From positions 296,001-360,000 of the forward strand of contig NZ_CP084622.1 in the NCBI RefSeq assembly GCF_020422885.1: 64,000 nt of DNA. The letters are read 5' to 3'. The stretch is from Mesobacillus sp. S13. Its GTDB lineage: Bacteria; Bacillota; Bacilli; Bacillales; Cytobacillaceae. This document shows, piece by piece, positions 58,525 to 64,000 of this stretch. Position 1 is the stretch's first letter, and each line of letters begins with the position of its first letter. Below the pieces are notes generated by a model that saw only the letters and a program-made list of their open reading frames with translations, was not told the origin of the DNA and searched no databases. Made by a program: the position numbers and the translations under genes.

Positions 58525-59478
58525 ATGGTTTATTTTAAAAAGGCAATCGAGCAGTTTGTGTTATGGATCGTCTGCGTATTTTTGTTTATTGGGATATTGT
58601 TTTTGCCGGCTAAGACCGATTTTGAGACAGGGAAGGGAGGGCAGTTCAAATCTGCCAGCTATGACTATGAATTGGACATGCATATTCAGAATATCAAAGG
58701 TTTCTTTACTTATATAAAGGAGAACCCTGACCTTGGAGAGTTTGTCCCTGGCCAGTCGTATGCGAATCGGATTGCGGGCAAGGCGTGGAAAAGCTTGCTT
58801 TTGGTTGCTCCAACCTTGATTTTGGCCTATATTTTAGGCGTATTGAAAGGGATCTTTGATTTCAGGATGCAAAAAAAGAAGCTGAATTTTCTTGGCAATG
58901 GAACGACGTGGCTGTTCATCTCGATGCCAGATCTCTTTTTCATTATCATCATTCAGATTGGCCTGATGTTTTTATATGAAAAAGGTTTGTTTTTCCATGT
59001 GACGTTATATGGAAGTGAAAAGCTGGAAACCTATGTGGTTGGGATTCTATTTCTGCTGATTTATCCTGTTTTCTATCTTGCCAATATCACCAATGTAAGT
59101 CTGCAGGAGCAGGAAGGAAATGATTACATCCGAACCGCGAAATCAAAAGGAACTCCAGGCATGAAAATATTGTTCGTACATATCTTGAAGAATTCGTTTC
59201 CTAAGATTCTGGCGCATGGAAATACAATCACTCTTTATGTATTATCGAACCTGTTTATCGTTGAAAAATTGATGGATTTTCAAGGCGCGGCGGATGGGCT
59301 GTTTAGCGCGGTGCTGAGGGGCACTGGCTTCAGGGTCGGGATGGAAATGATGGTCGACGGAATTTCGGCGGCCGGTTATACTGTCTTTTTTGCCACAATC
59401 ATTTTGGTTTCGAATCTGGTCACGCAGATTTCCAAGAGTCTTGTCACCCCGGCTTCACAGGAGATGAATCATGAATAA
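58525..59478 (+). CDS. ABC transporter permease, DppB/OppB type
   Basis: The 317-residue protein has about six membrane helices and a long extracytoplasmic loop after helix 1. The EAA-type cytoplasmic motif that docks the ATPase is visible as NDYIRTAKSKGTPGMKILFVHILKN (about residues 208-232). This is the layout of permease 1 of peptide/nickel importers. No binding protein or ATPase gene lies in the cluster. AGGAGG precedes ATG 58525; the upstream 15-codon extension is not supported. The gene overlaps the second permease by eight bases. Confidence 0.82.
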   Translation: MVYFKKAIEQFVLWIVCVFLFIGILFLPAKTDFETGKGGQFKSASYDYELDMHIQNIKGFFTYIKENPDLGEFVPGQSYANRIAGKAWKSLLLVAPTLILAYILGVLKGIFDFRMQKKKLNFLGNGTTWLFISMPDLFFIIIIQIGLMFLYEKGLFFHVTLYGSEKLETYVVGILFLLIYPVFYLANITNVSLQEQEGNDYIRTAKSKGTPGMKILFVHILKNSFPKILAHGNTITLYVLSNLFIVEKLMDFQGAADGLFSAVLRGTGFRVGMEMMVDGISAAGYTVFFATIILVSNLVTQISKSLVTPASQEMNHE

Positions 59479-60361
59479 ATCATTATTATTTGGCCTGACG
59501 ATTATATCTTTTCTATTGGTAATTGCATTCATAGCACCATATCTTCCATTTGTGGATACATCGTTGAAAGAAACTGTGATGAAGCAAAAAGAAGGTGGAG
59601 GATTCGAGCTTCCTCCGTTTGCACCATCTGCTGATTTCCCGATTGGCTCTGATGCAAACGGTAAAGATTTATTGAGCAGGGTGCTTTTGGGTACGAAAGA
59701 AACGCTGTTAACGATTCTCGCCATCGTCCTGATTCGTTACATCATCGCAATTCCGCTGGCGATGGCCAGTTTTTATACGAAAATCTTCCATCGCATACTG
59801 GTCATGTGGAATCGATTGTTCTCATTCATGCCACCGATTTTCTTTGTCATCTTGATTATTGGCACACCATTCGTTACTTTTTCCGATAATCGATATCTTT
59901 GGATCATGCTTGTGCTCGCTCTTATTGAAGCTGGCAGGGTTGCTGATATCTTTTACCAGGGAATGGTCGACATTTCAAAGAAACCTTATGTGGAGGCAGG
60001 GATTGTCTCAGGCTCATCGGCTTTGACGATGCTGAAAAATTACTATTGGCCGCCCCTAAGGCCGTTTTTCATCGTCCAATTTTTCTCCGACCTTGGGAGA
60101 ACATTATTCCTCATCGGCCAGCTTGGAATCGTGGGGATTTTCTTGAGTGTTGAATTCGTTTCCCAGCTCAGTGGAGTGTATAAGGCGATGAACGCCTCCA
60201 ATGCTTGGCCGACCTACTTCGCGGAGATTACCCATCACATCTGGTCACACCCATGGCTGCCGATTACCGGTACCGTCGCCATTGGTATTACGATATTAGC
60301 CTTCTCGATGACCAGCAGCGGACTGCAGCAATATTTTGATAAAAAGTATAAAAGAGCATAA
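59471..60361 (+). CDS. ABC transporter permease, DppC/OppC type
   Basis: The 296-residue protein has about six membrane helices. It carries the OppC N-terminal domain features (PIGSDANGKDLLSRVLLGTKETLL, about residues 56-79) and an EAA motif, VEAGIVSGSSALTMLKNYYWPP (about 175-196). It should pair with the preceding DppB-type permease to form the membrane channel of a peptide-type importer. The ATPase and binding protein must come from elsewhere, if the system is functional. It overlaps the upstream gene by eight bases. A GC-rich hairpin with T residues follows. Confidence 0.82.
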   Translation: MNKSLLFGLTIISFLLVIAFIAPYLPFVDTSLKETVMKQKEGGGFELPPFAPSADFPIGSDANGKDLLSRVLLGTKETLLTILAIVLIRYIIAIPLAMASFYTKIFHRILVMWNRLFSFMPPIFFVILIIGTPFVTFSDNRYLWIMLVLALIEAGRVADIFYQGMVDISKKPYVEAGIVSGSSALTMLKNYYWPPLRPFFIVQFFSDLGRTLFLIGQLGIVGIFLSVEFVSQLSGVYKAMNASNAWPTYFAEITHHIWSHPWLPITGTVAIGITILAFSMTSSGLQQYFDKKYKRA

Positions 60362-60365
60362 TTGA

Positions 60366-60400
60366 GGGGGAGGTGTAAAAGGCACTTCTCCCCTTTTGTT
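60366..60400 (+). terminator. Terminator after the permease pair
   Basis: GGGGAGGTG and CACTTCTCCCC pair around TAAAAGG and are followed by TTTTG. Confidence 0.75.
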
Positions 60401-60495
60401 TAAAAATGGGTGATTTAGTTTATCTATTTATGTAACCTTTTGAACGGAACTCCTGACAAATAGATAAAGAGTTTTTTCAACAGGAGGGACGGACA

Positions 60496-60945
60496 ATGAA
60501 AAAAATATTGATGGTATTGCTGATGGGTTTGCTGGTAACCGGCTGTGGAACGGAAAACCAGGTTTCGAATAATGACCAGGATCAAGGAGGTGCCGGAATC
60601 GTGGCAGGAGAAATGGCTGCAAGTTTGACAGAGGAAAGTCCGTTGATTTTTCAATATGAAGTGAAGAATCAGACGGAAGAAGAAGTGGTTCTCGAATTCA
60701 CGAGTTCACAAAGATACGATTACTCGGTAAAAACGAAGGATGGCAAAGAGGTTTTTCTGTTCTCAAGCGTTGCGTCTTTTTTACAGGCACTGGGAGAAGA
60801 GACTGTGAAGCAGGGGGAGTCGTTGACATATGATATTGACCTTCATGAGCTTAACCTTGAAAAAGGAGATTATATTCTGACCGCCTGGATGACTCCGAAA
60901 GACGGCAAGAAATACGAAGTATCGAAGGAATTTACTGTCGAGTAA
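60496..60945 (+). CDS. Lipoprotein with a BsuPI-type proteinase inhibitor domain
   Basis: The 149-residue protein has a lipoprotein signal (MKKILMVLLMGLLVTGC, lipobox LVTGC). A BsuPI-like beta domain follows, with FQYEVKNQTEEEVVLEFTSSQRYDYSV (about residues 51-77) and LQALGEETVKQGESLTYDIDL. BsuPI is an intracellular serine-protease inhibitor in B. subtilis. Membrane-anchored relatives are common in Bacillus, but inhibitor activity has not been shown for them. CAGGAGGGA precedes the ATG. It stands alone between two terminators. Confidence 0.83.
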   Translation: MKKILMVLLMGLLVTGCGTENQVSNNDQDQGGAGIVAGEMAASLTEESPLIFQYEVKNQTEEEVVLEFTSSQRYDYSVKTKDGKEVFLFSSVASFLQALGEETVKQGESLTYDIDLHELNLEKGDYILTAWMTPKDGKKYEVSKEFTVE

Positions 60946-60968
60946 AAGTAAGTACATTCAAAATCAGG

Positions 60969-60999
60969 AAAGCGGATGGATTTTTCCTCCGCTTTTTTT
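60969..60999 (+). terminator. Terminator after the BsuPI-type lipoprotein gene
   Basis: AAAGCGGA (60969-60976) and TCCGCTTT (60988-60995) form a stem followed by T residues. It converges on the end of the minus-strand gene. Confidence 0.85.
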
Positions 61000-61274
61000 T
61001 ATTTAAGGAATTCAAATAAAGCAATAATAATGGAGACCGAGCTGATTCCCGTTCCTACAATCCATTTAATCAGTTGAACCTGACTTTTGCTTACGGTTTG
61101 TTCCAGATCAGAAGTAGTCACAAATTCTTTCTCAGCCAGCATCTTTTCCATTAAAATCCTGACATCGCTATTGTCCAGCTGATTTTGTACTGTCTCCTGA
61201 AAGTTCTCTTGTAAGCTCTCTAGTTCCTCTATTTTCATTTCTAATTCTTTTATTTTTATCTCCAATTCATCCAT
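60999..61274 (-). CDS. Coiled-coil protein with a C-terminal membrane anchor
   Basis: From ATG 61274 the product has 91 residues. An N-terminal heptad-rich helix (MDELEIKIKELEMKIEELES and on to about residue 35) is followed by a linker. A single C-terminal membrane helix (LIKWIVGTGISSVSIIIALFEFL, about 68-90) ends the protein. This layout resembles DUF1640-like or haemolysin XhlA-type tail-anchored proteins. The XhlA comparison is only structural. AAGGAGG lies seven bases before the ATG, making this start secure. No holin or phage gene is nearby. Confidence 0.72.
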   Translation of the reverse strand: MDELEIKIKELEMKIEELESLQENFQETVQNQLDNSDVRILMEKMLAEKEFVTTSDLEQTVSKSQVQLIKWIVGTGISSVSIIIALFEFLK

Positions 61275-61388
61275 TAAATGACCTCCTTCTTTGTCCTTTT
61301 CCAATATTCTATTCGTAAAATAAGCTGGTGTTGAGGTTTCCGGCTGAATGCAGTGCCCAAATTTTAAAAACGTAGGCAAGTTCCCCAA

Positions 61389-61416
61389 ACTATTTGCCTA
61401 AAATAACATACGGTGA
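61389..61416 (+). promoter_or_regulatory. Possible sigma-K type promoter
   Basis: AC (61389-61390) is separated by 16 bases from CATACGGTG (61407-61415). This matches the AC-N16-CATANNNTA pattern of mother-cell sigma-K promoters except for the final base. It precedes a Gly/Tyr-rich gene. Confidence 0.3.
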
Positions 61417-61458
61417 TTAGGAATGGTGTAAACACCCAAAGGAGAAAGGAGAACATTC

Positions 61459-61827
61459 ATGTACAGACATCCAATTAGGACACCTTTTTTACCACAGGCA
61501 AGAACATTTGGAACGGGTGGTTTTAGCCCATTGGCAGCTGGATTGATTGGGGCAGGACTAGGATATTTGGGAGGAGAAATACTAGACGGGCCGGACGTTG
61601 GCGGATTTGGTTATCCAGGGGGATTTGGATACCCAGCAGGCCCAGGATCATATTCCGGATATCAAGGAACACCAGGGTACGCAGGGTATGGATATCAAGG
61701 AATACCAGGATATGCAGGGTATGGATCTCAGGCGAGCCCATGGAATGGAAGTTATGGATACCAGGGCAACCCTGGATTTGGCGGACCTGGATATTATACT
61801 CCGAGACCTGCCGGATTTGGCTGGTAA
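61459..61827 (+). CDS. Gly/Tyr-rich repeat protein, possible spore coat component
   Basis: The 122-residue product starts MYRHPIRTPFLPQARTFGTG. A hydrophobic glycine-rich stretch follows (AAGLIGAGLGYLGGEIL, about residues 26-42). The rest is a low-complexity tail of GYxGxPGYAGYG-like repeats. Such proteins in Bacillus are often spore coat or exosporium components, and a sigma-K-like promoter upstream agrees with this, but no homologue is identified. AAAGGAGAAAGGAG is a strong Shine-Dalgarno. A terminator follows. Confidence 0.7.
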   Translation: MYRHPIRTPFLPQARTFGTGGFSPLAAGLIGAGLGYLGGEILDGPDVGGFGYPGGFGYPAGPGSYSGYQGTPGYAGYGYQGIPGYAGYGSQASPWNGSYGYQGNPGFGGPGYYTPRPAGFGW

Positions 61828-61840
61828 AAAATATATTATT

Positions 61841-61869
61841 AGGCCGGAGCTTTTCGCAATCCGGCCTTT
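61841..61869 (+). terminator. Terminator after the Gly/Tyr-rich gene
   Basis: AGGCCGGA (61841-61848) and TCCGGCCT (61860-61867) pair around a 11-base loop and are followed by a short T run. Confidence 0.75.
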
Positions 61870-61917
61870 AATATGATAAAATCTGACTTAGCTAATTCAC
61901 AGCAAAGGACGGAAATG

Positions 61918-63288
61918 ATGAGCAAAACGATACCTGTTAAAAAGAATGATTATATAGATGTTGAGTTTGAGGATTTGACGCATGACGGAGCGGGTGTAGC
62001 CAAGGTTGATGGCTATCCAATTTTTGTTCAGGGCGGACTTCCTGGTGAAAAAGCAACCATCAAAGTGACCAAGGTGAACAAGGGGTACGGTTTTGGGCGC
62101 ATGATGGAGATTCTTGAAAGAAGTGCGTTCCGGGTAGAGTGTCCGGCTGAAGATGCCCATAAATATGGTGGCTGCCAGTTGCAGCATATTAGCTATGAGG
62201 GGCAGCTAAAGTATAAAGAAAACCAAGTGACGCAAGTGCTGACGCGGATCGGCAAGCTTGAGGATGTTGTGGTACATCCGATTTTGGGAATGGACAACCC
62301 ATGGCATTACCGGAACAAAGCACAGGTGCCGGTTGGTGAGAAGGACGGGAAGCTGATTGCAGGCTTCTTCAAACCGCGCAGCCATGAAATTGTTGATACG
62401 AATGAAAGCCTGTTGCATCTCCAAGAAATCAACGAGGCAATCAAGGCGGTGAAAGAAATCGCCAGCGAGCTGGGCATTCAGCCATATAATGAGGAAAACC
62501 ATAAAGGTGTCCTTCGCCACATCATGGCCCGTTACGGAAGACAGACTGGTGAACTGATGGTGGTGATTGTGACCAGGACAAATGAGATTCCTCAGCAAAA
62601 GAAGCTGGTGAATGAAATCGTCGCAAGGCTGCCTAAGGTAAAATCAATCGTCCATAACGTGAACTCGAAGAAAACAAATGTCATCATGGGAGACAAAACG
62701 GAGGTTCTCTGGGGCAGCGAGGTCATTTATGACTATATCGGTGACATCAAGTTCGCGATTTCCGCCCGTTCTTTCTATCAGGTCAACCCTGAGCAGACAA
62801 AGGTCCTCTACGACAAAGCACTTGAATATGCTGAACTTACAGGCGAAGAATCCGTGATTGATGCCTACTGCGGCATCGGCACGATTTCGTTATTTTTAGC
62901 GCAAAAAGCAAAAAAGGTATTCGGTGTCGAAATCGTTCCCGAAGCCATCGAAGACGCAAAAAGAAACGCCGAATTGAACGGAATTGCGAACGCTGATTTC
63001 GCAGTCGGTGAAGCCGAAACAGTTATTCCGGCATGGTACGAAGAAGGCAACAGCGCCGACGTATTGGTCGTCGACCCGCCGCGAAAAGGCTGTGACGAGG
63101 CATTGCTGCAAACCATCATTGACATGAAACCGAAGAAGGTTGTGTATGTATCATGTAACCCGGCCACCTTAGCCAGGGACCTTCGAATTCTAGAGGATGG
63201 CGGGTACAAGACAGTAGAAGTACAGCCAGTTGATATGTTCCCCCAGACAACACACTGTGAAGCTGTCGCGAAAATCGTATTAGCATAA
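61918..63288 (+). CDS. rlmCD: 23S rRNA (uracil-C5)-methyltransferase RlmCD
   Basis: The 456-residue protein matches B. subtilis YefA/RlmCD, which methylates U747 and U1939 of 23S rRNA. An N-terminal TRAM domain ([30 protein letters not shown], about residues 12-41) is followed by the linker [17 protein letters not shown] and the SAM-binding domain. SAM and catalytic motifs are [25 protein letters not shown] and the catalytic cysteine in [13 protein letters not shown]. The histidine-containing [10 protein letters not shown] ends the protein. Two adjacent ATGs (61915, 61918) are possible after AAGGACGG. Confidence 0.93.
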   Translation: MSKTIPVKKNDYIDVEFEDLTHDGAGVAKVDGYPIFVQGGLPGEKATIKVTKVNKGYGFGRMMEILERSAFRVECPAEDAHKYGGCQLQHISYEGQLKYKENQVTQVLTRIGKLEDVVVHPILGMDNPWHYRNKAQVPVGEKDGKLIAGFFKPRSHEIVDTNESLLHLQEINEAIKAVKEIASELGIQPYNEENHKGVLRHIMARYGRQTGELMVVIVTRTNEIPQQKKLVNEIVARLPKVKSIVHNVNSKKTNVIMGDKTEVLWGSEVIYDYIGDIKFAISARSFYQVNPEQTKVLYDKALEYAELTGEESVIDAYCGIGTISLFLAQKAKKVFGVEIVPEAIEDAKRNAELNGIANADFAVGEAETVIPAWYEEGNSADVLVVDPPRKGCDEALLQTIIDMKPKKVVYVSCNPATLARDLRILEDGGYKTVEVQPVDMFPQTTHCEAVAKIVLA

Positions 63289-63294
63289 ATTTGT

Positions 63295-63327
63295 GAGCCT
63301 TATCCTTTGGTGGATAAGGCTCTTTTT
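63295..63327 (+). terminator. Terminator of rlmCD
   Basis: GAGCCTTATCC and GGATAAGGCTC form a perfect 11-bp stem around TTTGGT, followed by T residues. Confidence 0.92.
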
Positions 63328-63475
63328 GTGGTGATTATTTGACTGATTAAATGATAGACCTCTTCCCGAATGAGAGGAAGAACTGTCCCATGTTTCATGC
63401 TTAAAGCCATCCATTTATAATAACTCCCCAGTAGGAAATACTGTAAAAATAAATGGTAAAATGGGGGACAAAATC

Positions 63476-64000
63476 ATGCCGGAATTGCCAGAGATGGAAA
63501 CATATAAAACATTGCTGGGGTCATTGATAGGTGGGCAAAAAGTTTCGAATGTTGAGGTTGGGCGTGAAAAGTCTATTAACGTACCGGTTGACGGGTTTAC
63601 GAGACAAGTTTCAAATCAAGCTGTAAAAACAATTACTAGAAGGGCAAAATATTTAGTTTTTCAATTACAGGATGGCAAATGTTTATTGTTACACCTGATG
63701 CTTGGCGGTTGGATGTTTTTTGGCAAAGAGGAAGATAAACCAAACAGGACGATTCAAGTAAAGCTATCATTCGGCGAACAGCACTTATTTTTCATTGGAC
63801 TGCGATTAGGCTACCTGCATCTTTTATCACCTGAAGAGGTCCAGGAAGAGTTCAAAAAACTGGGGCCTGAAGTGCTAGATCCTGATTTCACATTAGATGC
63901 CTTTCATCAAATCATGCAAAAACGAAGAGGAACAATCAAAACAACATTAATCAATCAAGAAGTGCTAGCTGGAATAGGGAATGGGTATTCCGATGAAATT
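63476..64000 (+). CDS. Fpg/MutM-family DNA glycosylase, 3' truncated by window edge
   Basis: The frame is open to the last base. It begins MPELPEMETYKTLLGSLIGG, the invariant Fpg/Nei N-terminus in which Pro2 is the catalytic nucleophile and Glu3 assists. The lysine in TRRAKYLVFQL matches the third catalytic residue. LINQEVLAGIGNGYSDEI, at the end of the window, is the helix-two-turn-helix motif. The zinc finger would lie beyond the edge. Divergence from standard MutM (GGWMFFG, a shorter linker) suggests a paralogue of the Fpg family, so no gene symbol is given. GGGGGAC is the probable Shine-Dalgarno. Confidence 0.88.
   Translation, partial: MPELPEMETYKTLLGSLIGGQKVSNVEVGREKSINVPVDGFTRQVSNQAVKTITRRAKYLVFQLQDGKCLLLHLMLGGWMFFGKEEDKPNRTIQVKLSFGEQHLFFIGLRLGYLHLLSPEEVQEEFKKLGPEVLDPDFTLDAFHQIMQKRRGTIKTTLINQEVLAGIGNGYSDEI

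Noticed and set aside
60999..61274. Prophage haemolysin/holin module based on the XhlA-like coiled-coil protein.
   Set aside because: No holin, endolysin or phage structural gene is nearby, and the resemblance is only a coiled coil plus a tail anchor.

Overview
The window looks like chromosomal DNA from a spore-forming low-to-mid GC Firmicute of the family Bacillaceae (a Bacillus or Mesobacillus-like organism). The main reason is gene order. It follows the Bacillus subtilis purine region closely: yebE-yebG, purEKBCSQLFMNHD, yerA-yerB-yerC, pcrB-pcrA-ligA-camS, gatCAB, dgkB and rlmCD. Strong Shine-Dalgarno sites, lipoprotein signal peptides and hairpin-plus-U terminators also fit. No tRNA, rRNA, transposase, phage or CRISPR locus was seen.

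Layout. 1-2.75 kb: the 3' part of a chemotaxis receptor, a NIPSNAP-family gene on the minus strand, and yebE-yebG. 2.75-16.3 kb: the complete twelve-gene de novo purine operon, preceded by PurR-type boxes and a guanine riboswitch. 16.3-20.1 kb: two small membrane-protein genes on the minus strand, then yerA, yerB and yerC. 20.1-29.2 kb: two back-to-back repeat arrays, a sodium:solute symporter, pcrB, pcrA, ligA, camS and a small lipoprotein. 29.2-35.6 kb: a DinB-like gene, rocA, a CPBP protease, aceB and aceA (glyoxylate shunt). 35.6-39.7 kb: yueI, an MFS exporter with its TetR-type repressor, and two minus-strand genes, one apparently frameshifted. 39.8-43.1 kb: gatCAB. 43.2-44.8 kb: a small accessory block with a SUKH immunity-like gene and a frameshifted neighbour. 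44.8-48.0 kb: a secreted or anchored protein, putP and plsY, all on the minus strand. 48.5-52.7 kb: dgkB, a large 52-bp repeat array, pncA and pncB (NAD salvage). 52.8-57.7 kb: ECF sigma and anti-sigma genes, a sensor kinase and recQ. 57.7-64 kb: an ABC permease pair, small lipoproteins and membrane proteins, a Gly/Tyr-rich protein, rlmCD and the start of an Fpg/MutM-family gene.

How the genes work together. The pur operon makes IMP from PRPP, and its 5' region combines transcriptional control (PurR boxes) with guanine-sensing termination. putP and rocA provide proline uptake and the last oxidative step of proline catabolism. aceB and aceA form the glyoxylate bypass. pncA and pncB recycle nicotinamide. 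pcrA, ligA and recQ serve DNA repair and replication.

The most unusual content is intergenic. Seven short tandem arrays lie between genes. Each is built on its own conserved word, with periods of 20-21 bp (four arrays), 52 bp (two arrays sharing one unit) or 45-46 bp (one array). The largest has 14 units at almost exactly 52 bp, and each unit can fold into a hairpin. A second, dispersed repeat of about 53-185 bp sits just upstream of the ribosome binding sites of purE, purC and ligA. These are the best candidates for something undescribed. Their function is not known from this sequence.
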